Assembly (NCBI GenBank): GCA_041441555.1
Contig: JASDSW010000008.1
Location: 1 to 35,024, forward strand
Direction of reading: 5' to 3'
DNA: 35,024 nucleotides
From: Pseudaeromonas sp041441555
Lineage (GTDB): Bacteria > Pseudomonadota > Gammaproteobacteria > Enterobacterales > Aeromonadaceae
Part shown: piece after piece, positions 15,190 to 22,539 of the stretch
Numbering within the stretch: the first letter of the stretch is position 1
How the letters are laid out: each line of letters opens with the position of its first letter
Program-made: the position numbers and the translations under genes
Notes under the pieces: generated by a model
What the model was told of the DNA's origin: nothing
Databases searched by the model: none
What the model saw: only the letters and a program-made list of their open reading frames with translations

Positions 15190-15286
15190 AAACGGATCTT
15201 ATCAGGAGGCTTACGCGGGGTTGATCCGGGGAAGATCACAGGGTTAGATCCCGAATAACTCAATGATCCTGTTGATCAAATCTGCC

Positions 15287-15295
15287 TTATCAACA
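15287..15295 (+). promoter_or_regulatory. R1-position DnaA box with one mismatch (TTATCAACA)
   Basis: It lies directly beside the unwinding element, where E. coli has high-affinity R1 (TTATCCACA), in the same orientation. Position 6 is A instead of C. Confidence 0.7.
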
Positions 15296-15372
15296 GGATC
15301 GAAGGATCCTAATAGTAGATCCAATAAAAGATCGATCTAAAGATCTCAAGATCCTATTAGTCAGGATCCTCT
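15296..15372. other. DNA unwinding element (GATC-type 13-mers)
   Basis: Seven GATC sites fall in about 75 bp of AT-rich DNA. On the minus strand, GATCTTTTATTGG (15333-15321) and GATCTACTATTAG (15321-15309) resemble the E. coli 13-mer GATCTNTTNTTTT. GATCCTAATAGT (15305-15316) recurs as GATCCTATTAGT (15350-15361), 11 of 12 identical. Confidence 0.85.
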
Positions 15373-15474
15373 CTGACGTGCTTGGCAAGAACGTCATTTT
15401 ACTGAACGTCCGAACCAGCTAGAATGAGCCGCCTTTTGGCGATCGATCCAGATGTTTGTTTCCGAGGTGATCCT

Positions 15475-17364
15475 ATGCAATATCATGAGCAGTTCGACGT
15501 GATCGTCGTCGGTGGTGGCCATGCCGGCACTGAAGCAGCAACGGCTGCCGCACGGATGGGCATGAAAACCATGCTGCTGACCCACAACATAGATACCTTG
15601 GGCCACATGTCTTGCAATCCAGCGATCGGAGGCATCGGCAAGAGCCATCTGGTGAAAGAGGTCGACGCCTTGGGTGGCGTCATGGCTCAGGCGATCGATC
15701 ATGCCGGGATCCAGTTTCGCGTTCTGAATTCGTCCAAGGGACCGGCTGTTCGAGCCACTCGCGCCCAGGCGGATCGCCTGCTGTACAAACAGATCGTGCG
15801 CAATCTGCTGGAGAACTACCCCAATCTCAGTCTGTTTCAGCAGGCCTGTGATGATCTGATCCTGGATGGCGATCGCGTCTGTGGTGTGGTGACCCAAGCC
15901 GGGATCCGCATCCTCAGCAAGACGGTGGTGTTGACCGCCGGCACCTTCCTCAATGGTCTAATCCACATCGGCATGGAAAATTATCGCGGTGGACGAGCGG
16001 GCGATCCTGCCTCCATCGCCCTGGCGGAACGGCTGCGGGAGCTACCCCTGCGCATTGGTCGGCTGAAGACGGGGACCCCTTCGCGCATTGATGGTCGCAC
16101 CGTGAACTTTGCCGTATTGCAACAGCAACAGGGAGATAACCCGGTTCCGGTCTTCTCCTATCTCGGCAAGGCAGAGCAGCATCCGCGGCAAGTCGCCTGC
16201 TTCATCACCCATACCAATGAAAAGACCCACGACATCATTCGGCAGAACCTGCATCGCAGTCCCATGTATGCCGGCGTCATCGAGGGGATCGGTCCGCGCT
16301 ACTGCCCGTCCATTGAAGACAAGGTCATGCGCTTTGCCGACAAGAATTCGCACCAGATCTTCATCGAGCCCGAGAGTCTCAGCTCCCATGAACTCTATCC
16401 GAACGGGGTGTCCACCAGCCTGCCATTTGATGTGCAGATCCAGATCATTCGTTCGATGAAGGGGTTCGAGCAGGCTCATATCGTGCGTCCCGGCTATGCC
16501 ATCGAATACGATTACTTCGATCCTCGCGATCTGAAGTCCAACATGGAAAACAAGCACCTGCAGAATCTGTTTTTCGCCGGGCAGATCAATGGCACAACCG
16601 GCTACGAAGAGGCCGCCGCCCAAGGGCTGCTGGCCGGGATCAACGCCGCATTGCGGGCTCAGGATAAGGATCCTTGGGCGCCGCGTCGGGATCAGGCCTA
16701 TATCGGCGTCATGATGGACGATCTGTCGACTCTGGGGACCAAAGAGCCCTACCGGATGTTTACCAGCCGGGCGGAATATCGTCTGTTGTTGCGAGAAGAT
16801 AATGCGGATCTGCGTCTGACGGCCATTGGCCGCGAACTCGGCCTGGTCAACGATGAGCGTTGGAGCTTCTTCAACGAAAAGCTCGAGCAGATGGAGCAAG
16901 AACAGCAGCGTCTGCGCTCGACCTGGATCAATCCAGCCTCGGCGTGTGCTGCCGAGATCAACACGATCATCAATGCCCCACTGACTCGCGAATACAGTCT
17001 CGAGGAGCTGTTGCGGCGCCCCGAGGTCACCTATGACTCCTTGATGTCGATCGAGGCGCTCGGTCCGCGGATCCCCAACGATCAGGCCGCCGAACAGGTC
17101 GAGATACAGGTCAAGTACGCCGGATATATCGATCGGCAGCAGGATGAGATCGACAAACAGCAACGCCATGAAAATACGCTGCTGCCGCTGGATCTCGACT
17201 ATGCCGAGGTCTCGGGTCTCTCCAACGAGGTCAAGGGTAAACTCAATGCGGCCAAGCCGGAAACCATCGGTCAGGCCAGCCGCATCTCGGGGATTACGCC
17301 GGCGGCGATCTCCATTCTGCTGGTCCACCTGAAAAAGCGCGGTTTGTTGCGCAAAAGCGCCTGA
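15475..17364 (+). CDS. mnmG: MnmG (GidA), FAD-dependent tRNA uridine-34 modification enzyme
   Basis: MnmG is the FAD/NADH partner of MnmE in cmnm5U34 synthesis. Starting at the ATG at 15475 (GAGG at 15464, 7-nt spacing), the protein has 629 residues, equal to E. coli. The FAD dinucleotide-binding motif GGGHAG is at 13-18. SCNPAIGGIGKSHLVKEVDA, the conserved TGTPSRI, GPRYCPSIEDK (conserved cysteine region) and the family signature around NGTTGYEEAAAQGLLAG all follow. The C-terminal helical domain that binds MnmE ends GITPAAISILLVHLKKRG. An in-frame ATG at 15424 would add 17 residues but lacks family support. The gene reads away from oriC and is followed 8 bp later by rsmG. Confidence 0.98.
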   Translation: MQYHEQFDVIVVGGGHAGTEAATAAARMGMKTMLLTHNIDTLGHMSCNPAIGGIGKSHLVKEVDALGGVMAQAIDHAGIQFRVLNSSKGPAVRATRAQADRLLYKQIVRNLLENYPNLSLFQQACDDLILDGDRVCGVVTQAGIRILSKTVVLTAGTFLNGLIHIGMENYRGGRAGDPASIALAERLRELPLRIGRLKTGTPSRIDGRTVNFAVLQQQQGDNPVPVFSYLGKAEQHPRQVACFITHTNEKTHDIIRQNLHRSPMYAGVIEGIGPRYCPSIEDKVMRFADKNSHQIFIEPESLSSHELYPNGVSTSLPFDVQIQIIRSMKGFEQAHIVRPGYAIEYDYFDPRDLKSNMENKHLQNLFFAGQINGTTGYEEAAAQGLLAGINAALRAQDKDPWAPRRDQAYIGVMMDDLSTLGTKEPYRMFTSRAEYRLLLREDNADLRLTAIGRELGLVNDERWSFFNEKLEQMEQEQQRLRSTWINPASACAAEINTIINAPLTREYSLEELLRRPEVTYDSLMSIEALGPRIPNDQAAEQVEIQVKYAGYIDRQQDEIDKQQRHENTLLPLDLDYAEVSGLSNEVKGKLNAAKPETIGQASRISGITPAAISILLVHLKKRGLLRKSA

Positions 17365-17372
17365 GGTTAGCG

Positions 17373-17993
17373 ATGCTGGAACAACGACTGAATGAACTTC
17401 TGGCGCAAACCGAACTTGCGCTGTCCGATCAGCAGAAACAGCAGCTGCTGGCCCTGGTCAGGTTGCTGCACAAGTGGAACAAGGCTTACAATCTGACCTC
17501 GGTGCGCGAGCCGGAAGCCATGCTGGTCAAGCACATCATGGATAGCCTGGTGGTCAGCCCCTGGCTGCAGGGGCAGCGGTTCATCGATGTCGGAACCGGC
17601 CCTGGTCTGCCAGGTTTGCCCCTGGCCATCATCAATCCAGATAAACAGTTTTTCCTGCTGGATAGCCTGGGCAAACGGATCCGCTTTATCCGCCAGGTGA
17701 TCCTGGAGCTGGGCCTGAAAAATGTCACTCCGCTACAATCCCGAGTCGAAGACTTTCATGACGAGACCGGTTTTGACGGCGTTCTGAGTCGGGCATTTGC
17801 CTCTTTGACCGATATGTTGAACTGGTGTGGCCATCTGCCTGCCGAAGGGGGATGTTTCCTCGCTTTGAAGGGGATCTACCCGAGCGATGAGTTGACCCAA
17901 CTGCCGGAAGGCTTCGCTCTGGTGAGCGCGCATGCGCTGCGGGTCCCTGAGCTCGACGGCGAGCGCCACCTCATCATTCTCAAGAAACAATAG
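17373..17993 (+). CDS. rsmG: RsmG (GidB), 16S rRNA m7G527 methyltransferase
   Basis: RsmG methylates N7 of G527 in 16S rRNA using SAM; loss gives low-level streptomycin resistance in other bacteria. The 206 residues match the usual size (207 in E. coli). The SAM-binding motif IDVGTGPGLPG is at residues 71-81 with preceding HIMDSL, then LDSLGKRIRFIRQV, and SRAFASLTDMLNW of the Rossmann fold. The gap to mnmG is 8 bp, so the genes form one operon; parA follows after 17 bp. Confidence 0.97.
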   Translation: MLEQRLNELLAQTELALSDQQKQQLLALVRLLHKWNKAYNLTSVREPEAMLVKHIMDSLVVSPWLQGQRFIDVGTGPGLPGLPLAIINPDKQFFLLDSLGKRIRFIRQVILELGLKNVTPLQSRVEDFHDETGFDGVLSRAFASLTDMLNWCGHLPAEGGCFLALKGIYPSDELTQLPEGFALVSAHALRVPELDGERHLIILKKQ

Positions 17994-18010
17994 ATTCAGC
18001 AGGGGACTCT

Positions 18011-18796
18011 GTGGGAAAAATTATCGCCATTGCGAACCAAAAGGGTGGAGTCGGAAAAACCACCACATGCGTCAATCTGGCGGCCTCCATGGCGGCTACC
18101 CGGCGCAAAGTTCTGCTGGTCGATCTGGATCCTCAGGGCAACGCCACCATGGCCAGCGGCGTGGACAAATACCAGGTCGAACGGACGGCCTATGAGCTCT
18201 TGGTCGATGAGTTGCCGGTGAAAGAGGTGCTGATTAGCGAAACCGCCGGCGGTTATGATCTCATCGCCGCGAACTCGGACGTCACCGCGGCGGAAATTCG
18301 CCTGCTGGAGTTTTTCGCCCGCGAGATCCGCTTACGCAATGCCCTGAATGCCGTGCGGGATCAGTACGATTACATCTTCATCGACTGTCCGCCCTCCTTG
18401 AACCTGCTGACGGTAAATGCCATGTCTGCGGCCGACTCTGTTTTGGTGCCGATGCAGTGTGAGTATTTTGCGCTGGAGGGGCTGACGGCTCTGGTCGATA
18501 CCATCAGCAAGCTGGTGGCCGTGGTGAACCCCGAGCTGAAGATCGAGGGAATTTTGCGGACCATGTACGATCACCGGAATCGTCTCTCCAATGATGTGTC
18601 CGATCAGCTAAAACAGCATTTTGGCGATAAGGTCTATCGCACCGTGATTCCCCGCAATGTCCGGTTGGCCGAAGCCCCCAGCTTTGGCACCCCTGCCATG
18701 TATTACGACAAGAGTTCGGTTGGAGCCAAAGCCTACCTGGCGTTGGCCGGCGAGATGTTACGCCGCGAAGAACAAGCCAGCCTCGAATCAGCCTGA
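18011..18796 (+). CDS. parA: ParA, chromosome-partitioning ATPase
   Basis: The 261-residue Soj/ParA-type ATPase moves ParB-bound origins to daughter cells by forming a nucleoid-bound gradient. The deviant Walker A KGGVGKTT is at residues 11-18, with the signature lysine, DLDPQGNAT (Walker A') and FIDCPPSLNLLTVNA (Walker B). It lacks the N-terminal HTH of plasmid type Ia proteins, so it is the chromosomal form. The start is GTG at 18011 preceded by AGGGGA. The protein N-terminus MGKIIAIANQ matches the family, which leaves no better ATG. parB follows 8 bp later. Confidence 0.97.
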   Translation: MGKIIAIANQKGGVGKTTTCVNLAASMAATRRKVLLVDLDPQGNATMASGVDKYQVERTAYELLVDELPVKEVLISETAGGYDLIAANSDVTAAEIRLLEFFAREIRLRNALNAVRDQYDYIFIDCPPSLNLLTVNAMSAADSVLVPMQCEYFALEGLTALVDTISKLVAVVNPELKIEGILRTMYDHRNRLSNDVSDQLKQHFGDKVYRTVIPRNVRLAEAPSFGTPAMYYDKSSVGAKAYLALAGEMLRREEQASLESA

Positions 18797-18804
18797 GCCA
18801 GAGA

Positions 18805-19719
18805 ATGAGCATGACACCGAAAAAACGTGGTTTGGGAAAGGGGTTGGAGGCTCTGCTGGGCACCAGCTCTGCGGCCCGACAAAAGCAGATCCTCGATGAT
18901 ATGCAGGCGGATGCGGCGCACTCCCGCAGCGAAGAACAGCAGGGTGAGTTGCGCAAGCTGCCGCTTTCCTGGTTAAAGCCTGGCAAATATCAACCACGGA
19001 AGGATATGTCCCAGGAGGCGCTCGAGGAGTTGGCGTCTTCTATCCGGGCCCAGGGGGTGATCCAACCTATCGTCGTGCGCCAGCTCGAGGAGCAGAGCTT
19101 TGAAATCATCGCCGGTGAGCGTCGTTGGCGGGCCTGCCAACTGGTGCGACTCGAAACTGTACCTTGCCTGGTCAAGGACGTGGCGGACAATGCCGCTGTG
19201 GCCATCGCCCTGATTGAGAATATTCAGCGTGAAGATCTCAATGCCATCGAAGAAGCGGCCGCCTTACAACGTCTGATGCAGGAATTTGAGCTGACCCACC
19301 AGGAGGTGGCCGAGGCGGTTGGCAAGTCACGCAGTACCGTCTCCAATCTGTTGCGCCTGAACTTGCTCAACGAGGATGTCAAACGCCTGGTTGAGCACGG
19401 CGATCTGGAGATGGGTCATGCGCGGGCTTTGCTCGCGCTCAACGGTGCCGTGCAGACCGAATTGGCCCGTCAGGTGGCGCAGAAGGGGATGACGGTCCGC
19501 GATACCGAGAAAATGGTGCAGCGGTTGCTGGCGCCACGCGAAGAGCGTCCCGTTCAGGCTCCGCAACCCGATCTGCTTCGTTGGGAAAAAGATGTCAGCC
19601 AGCGCCTTGGGATTGCTGCTAAATTTGTGGCGGCGGGCAAAGAAAAGGGCAAGTTGGTTCTGAGTTTTCAGAATCAGGACGAGTTGCAAAAGATCCTGCA
19701 GCACTTCGGATTGCAATGA
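18805..19719 (+). CDS. parB: ParB, centromere-binding CTPase
   Basis: The 304-residue chromosomal ParB binds parS, slides as a CTP-dependent clamp and stimulates ParA. The N-terminus KKRGLGKGLEALLG is the ParA-interacting peptide. The CTP-binding and clamp motifs include GVIQPIVVR (84-92) and GERRWRA (104-110). ENIQREDLNAIEEAAALQRL (138-157) leads into the HTH (LTHQEVAEAVGKSRSTVSNLL, 163-183). The C-terminal dimer domain ends the protein. The start may be 18805 or the ATG six bases later. No parS (TGTTTCACGTGAAACA) is visible in the window. The 19720-19978 gap that follows separates it from the ATP synthase operon. Confidence 0.97.
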   Translation: MSMTPKKRGLGKGLEALLGTSSAARQKQILDDMQADAAHSRSEEQQGELRKLPLSWLKPGKYQPRKDMSQEALEELASSIRAQGVIQPIVVRQLEEQSFEIIAGERRWRACQLVRLETVPCLVKDVADNAAVAIALIENIQREDLNAIEEAAALQRLMQEFELTHQEVAEAVGKSRSTVSNLLRLNLLNEDVKRLVEHGDLEMGHARALLALNGAVQTELARQVAQKGMTVRDTEKMVQRLLAPREERPVQAPQPDLLRWEKDVSQRLGIAAKFVAAGKEKGKLVLSFQNQDELQKILQHFGLQ

Positions 19720-19978
19720 GTCTGAGTGAATTTTCGCCTGTTTGCCGAGGGTTTGGGCAGATGGTTGAATGGATGAGCTGTTGATTTGAACGGTGTCACA
19801 AAGCTCTGGTTTTTGGCGATTTATTCGGCTATGTTGAAATTCCGAAACAAAAAAACATTGTCTAGCAACTAGTTACAAAAACTTAACTTTTGCCTTGTGA
19901 TCCATCTGGCTATGCAATGATTTTTTTATGGTATTTAGGTTGCCTGTTTTTTAGGTGACCATGGATCGGAGAAAGCTG
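19720..19978 (+). promoter_or_regulatory. Upstream region of the atp operon
   Basis: This AT-rich non-coding stretch runs up to the chosen atpI start. It contains GTCTAGCAACTAGTTAC-type small inverted repeats near 19860 and TTGCCT/TATGCA at suboptimal 15-bp spacing (around 19893-19914). It must hold the main atp promoter, but I cannot fix it. No terminator for parB is evident. Confidence 0.35.
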
Positions 19979-20368
19979 ATGGGCAACAGTTCATCGATGA
20001 GTGTGAAAACGCTGGCGTGGACTGTCCTTGCCGTTCAGCTTTTTTTGATAGTCGTCATGGCGTTGGTCTGGTGGTTACTGGACGGTCGCTGGGCGGCTGG
20101 TTCTGCCCTCGTCGGGGGTGGAATTTACTGGGTGCCCCAACTCCTCTACAGCTGGATAGGTAGTTCCCGCCAAGCGGACGACCTGAATGTTGGACTGGTG
20201 TTGTGGGACATCTATTGTGGTGCCGGTGCCAAGCTGGTGGCCACCCTGGTGTTGTTTGGGGTGACCTTCAAGTTTCTGGAGGTGCAGCATGTTCCCATGT
20301 TTGTCACCTACGGGTTGGCGCTCATATCCCAGTGGATAATTTCGTTAACACTCAACAACCGTTACTAG
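19979..20368 (+). CDS. atpI: AtpI, ATP synthase assembly protein
   Basis: AtpI is a small inner-membrane protein that helps assemble the c-ring and is not part of the finished enzyme. The chosen start gives 129 residues (about 126-130 in E. coli) with four hydrophobic segments (LAWTVLAVQLFLIVVMALVWW, AAGSALVGGGIYWVPQLLYS, GAGAKLVATLVLFGVTFKF, FVTYGLALISQWIISLTL). I prefer ATG 19979 because GGAGA lies 6 nt upstream; ATG 19961, with a weaker AGG, would add six residues. It is first in the operon, 8 bp before atpB. Confidence 0.9.
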   Translation: MGNSSSMSVKTLAWTVLAVQLFLIVVMALVWWLLDGRWAAGSALVGGGIYWVPQLLYSWIGSSRQADDLNVGLVLWDIYCGAGAKLVATLVLFGVTFKFLEVQHVPMFVTYGLALISQWIISLTLNNRY

Positions 20369-20376
20369 GAAAACTC

Positions 20377-21171
20377 ATGGCTGCAACAGGCGAACTGCTA
20401 ACGCCTCAGAGCTATATGCAACACCACCTCCATCACTGGCAGGTCGGTGCTGAATCCGGCTTCTGGGTGGTTAATCTCGACTCCATGATATTTTCTGTTG
20501 GTTTGGGGCTCTTCTTCCTCTGGTTGTTCCGCCGTGTTGCCGTGAAGGCAACCAGTGGTGTACCGGGCAAATTGCAGTGCTTTGTTGAGATGGTCGTCGA
20601 GTTTGTGGAAGGGACCGTAGCCGGGATCTTTCATGGCAAGAACAAGCTGATAGCTCCGCTGTCGCTGACCGTGTTTGTCTGGATCTTCCTGATGAACATG
20701 ATGGACTTGCTGCCCATCGATTATCTACCTCAACTGGCGCAGTGGATTGCTGGGGATCATGCCCAAAATCTGCGAGTCGTTCCTTCCGCTGACGTTAATA
20801 TCACGCTGTCCATGGCGATTGGTGTCTTCTTCCTCATCCTGTTCTACAGCATCAAGATGAAGGGCGTGTCCGGTTTCGTTAAGGAACTGACATTCACACC
20901 GTTCAACCACTGGGCGTTTATCCCTATTAACTTCTTGCTCGAATTTGTATCCCTGATTTCAAAACCTGTGTCATTGGGTTTGCGGTTATACGGAAACATG
21001 TATGCCGGTGAGATGATCTTCATCCTCATCGCCGCCATGCTGCCGTGGTGGTCTCAATGGTTCCTGAACGTACCATGGGCCATCTTCCATATCCTGATCG
21101 TGACGCTGCAGGCGTACATTTTCATGGTTCTGACGATAGTTTATCTATCGATGGCCTGTGAAGAACATTGA
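20377..21171 (+). CDS. atpB: AtpB, ATP synthase Fo subunit a
   Basis: Subunit a forms the two proton half-channels against the c-ring in the inner membrane. The 264 residues include the essential arginine in SKPVSLGLRLYGNMYAGEM (GLRLYGN is the hallmark) and the channel helix LHILIVTLQAYIF-type segment near the end. The start at 20377 with AGGAAAA upstream gives the family N-terminus GELLTPQSYMQHHLHHWQ; a longer open reading to 20203 runs inside atpI and is not real. Confidence 0.97.
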   Translation: MAATGELLTPQSYMQHHLHHWQVGAESGFWVVNLDSMIFSVGLGLFFLWLFRRVAVKATSGVPGKLQCFVEMVVEFVEGTVAGIFHGKNKLIAPLSLTVFVWIFLMNMMDLLPIDYLPQLAQWIAGDHAQNLRVVPSADVNITLSMAIGVFFLILFYSIKMKGVSGFVKELTFTPFNHWAFIPINFLLEFVSLISKPVSLGLRLYGNMYAGEMIFILIAAMLPWWSQWFLNVPWAIFHILIVTLQAYIFMVLTIVYLSMACEEH

Positions 21172-21221
21172 TTATCAAGTTGATATTTAAGGTTATTTTG
21201 TAAACATTTGGAGGAAGTTCC
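21172..21221 (+). promoter_or_regulatory. AT-rich leader and strong ribosome site of atpE
   Basis: The 50-nt spacer before atpE is rich in A and T and ends in GGAGGA (21210-21215), 7 nt from the ATG. In E. coli a similar U/A-rich leader boosts atpE translation so that about ten c subunits are made per complex; the same role is likely here. Confidence 0.6.
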
Positions 21222-21449
21222 ATGGAAATGCTGTTTATTGCTGCTGGTTTGATGATGGGTTTGGCTGCTATCGGCGCCGCCATTGGTATCGGTGTGTTGG
21301 GTGGTAAGTTCCTGGAAGGCGCTGCTCGTCAACCGGATCTGCTGCCGTTGCTGCGTACCCAGTTCTTCATCGTGATGGGTCTGGTCGACGCTATCCCGAT
21401 GATCGCCGTCGGTCTGGGTATGTACGTGATGTTCGTGGTCGTCAAGTAA
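21222..21449 (+). CDS. atpE: AtpE, ATP synthase Fo subunit c
   Basis: The 75-residue proteolipid has two membrane helices joined by the polar loop EGAARQPDL that contacts gamma and epsilon. The first helix has the alternating glycine pattern GLAAIGAAIGIGVLGG. The proton-binding carboxylate is Asp56 in VMGLVDAIPMIAVG. The side chains that mark Na+-binding rings (Gln in helix 1, Glu-Ser/Thr in helix 2) are absent, so H+ coupling is expected. It is slightly shorter than the 79-residue E. coli protein at the N-terminus. Confidence 0.97.
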   Translation: MEMLFIAAGLMMGLAAIGAAIGIGVLGGKFLEGAARQPDLLPLLRTQFFIVMGLVDAIPMIAVGLGMYVMFVVVK

Positions 21450-21506
21450 GGCGTGACTGAGACTGAACTGTTGGTGTTTATCCATTTACCCTAGAGGAGT
21501 TGTGTC

Positions 21507-21977
21507 GTGGATATCAATATGACCATCCTCGGCCAGTCATTGGCTTTTGCTCTCTTTGTCCTGTTTTGCATGAAGTTCGTGTGGCCGCCTCTGATGGCAG
21601 CCATCGAGAAGCGTCAGAAGGAAATCGCTGACGGCCTCTCTTCTGCAGAGCGGGCGAAGAAGGATCTGGACTTGGCGCAGAACAAAGCCATGGAACAGAT
21701 CAAGGAAGCCAAGCAACAGGCTGCAGAGATCATCGAGCAGGCCAACAAGCGCCGGGCTCAAATCATCGACGAGGCCAATCAGGATGCCATGGGCGAGCGT
21801 GAGAAGATCCTCAAGCAAGCTCAAGCCGAGATTGAAGCCGAGCGGAATCGCGCGAAAGAAGAACTCCGTAAACACGTGGCCCTGCTGGCTGTCGCGGGTG
21901 CCGAGAAGATTCTGGAACGTCAAATCGACAAGGCTGCCAACAGCGATCTGGTCGATAAACTGGTTGCGGAACTTTAA
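21507..21977 (+). CDS. atpF: AtpF, ATP synthase Fo subunit b
   Basis: Subunit b (156 residues, as in E. coli) is the peripheral stalk. One N-terminal membrane helix (TILGQSLAFALFVLFCMKFV) is followed by the conserved WPPLMAAIEKRQKEIADGL and a long charged right-handed coiled coil to the C-terminus that binds delta. The start is GTG at 21507 with GAGGAGT about 7 nt upstream; the E. coli N-terminus supports it. Confidence 0.97.
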   Translation: MDINMTILGQSLAFALFVLFCMKFVWPPLMAAIEKRQKEIADGLSSAERAKKDLDLAQNKAMEQIKEAKQQAAEIIEQANKRRAQIIDEANQDAMGEREKILKQAQAEIEAERNRAKEELRKHVALLAVAGAEKILERQIDKAANSDLVDKLVAEL

Positions 21978-21991
21978 GGGGGTCGGGGGCT

Positions 21992-22525
21992 ATGTCTGAA
22001 GTGATAACCGTCGCTCGCCCCTACGCCAAAGCTGCGTTCGATGTGGCCGTTGAGCACAAGGCGCTGGACCAGTGGCTCTCTATGTTGACCTTTGCTGCCG
22101 AAGTGGCCGCGAATGCAACGATGCAAGAGCTGCTGCATGGTTCCTTGGGTACCCAAAAATTGGGCGAACTTTTCGTGCAGATTTGTGGGGATCAGCTGAA
22201 CGAGCAGGGCCAGAACCTGATGAAGGTGATGGCTGAAAATGGACGTCTGAGTGTATTGCCCGAAGTGTTGACGGAGTTTGTCGCACTGAAGTCCGAGCTG
22301 GATAGACAGCTTGAGGCGGATGTGTGCTCTGCCAGCCCTCTGAGCAATGCGGACATCGCCAAGATTCAGGCTTCTCTCGAGAAGCGTTACGGCCGCACCG
22401 TAAAGCTGAATTGTAGTGTCGATCCATCCTTGATGGCTGGCCTGGTGATCAAGGCCGGTGATGAGATCATCGATGCCAGTGTTCGTAACAAACTCAACCG
22501 CTTGGCGGAAGCGCTGCAATCTTGA
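21992..22525 (+). CDS. atpH: AtpH, ATP synthase F1 subunit delta
   Basis: Delta (177 residues, as in E. coli) caps the alpha3beta3 head and links it to subunit b. The N-terminal helical bundle begins EVITVARPYAKAAFDVAVEH, and the C-terminal part has the family signature (DPSLMAGLVIKAGDEIIDASVRNKLNRL is its conserved tail region). The ATG follows a purine-rich GGGGGTCGGGGG site; the gap from atpF is 14 bp. Confidence 0.97.
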   Translation: MSEVITVARPYAKAAFDVAVEHKALDQWLSMLTFAAEVAANATMQELLHGSLGTQKLGELFVQICGDQLNEQGQNLMKVMAENGRLSVLPEVLTEFVALKSELDRQLEADVCSASPLSNADIAKIQASLEKRYGRTVKLNCSVDPSLMAGLVIKAGDEIIDASVRNKLNRLAEALQS

Positions 22526-22539
22526 TTGGGGATTAGAGC

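Larger units (their letters stand above)
14840..15474. other. oriC: Chromosomal replication origin oriC
   Basis: The 635-bp gene-free interval lies between mioC and mnmG, the E. coli oriC location. It holds two perfect TTATCCACA DnaA boxes, a TTATACACA box and several one-mismatch boxes. It has about 25 GATC sites where two or three are expected, and a GATC-rich AT-rich segment adjoining mnmG. Read from mnmG towards mioC, the order is unwinding element, R1-like TGTTGATAA, R2-like TTATACACA, an R3-like AGGATAACTAACGG, R4-like TTATCCACA. Order and orientation match E. coli closely. The DnaA/SeqA/Dam roles follow from the family. Confidence 0.95.

Noticed and set aside
15265..15290. Possible IHF site in oriC (TTTGATCAACAGGATC)
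   Set aside because: WATCAA is present, but the TTR part of the consensus is not at the right spacing, so I do not annotate it, although E. coli has an IHF site in this position.
15424..15474. N-terminal extension of MnmG from the ATG at 15424
   Set aside because: It would add 17 residues not found in the family, and the ATG at 15475 has a ribosome site and gives the standard 629-residue length.
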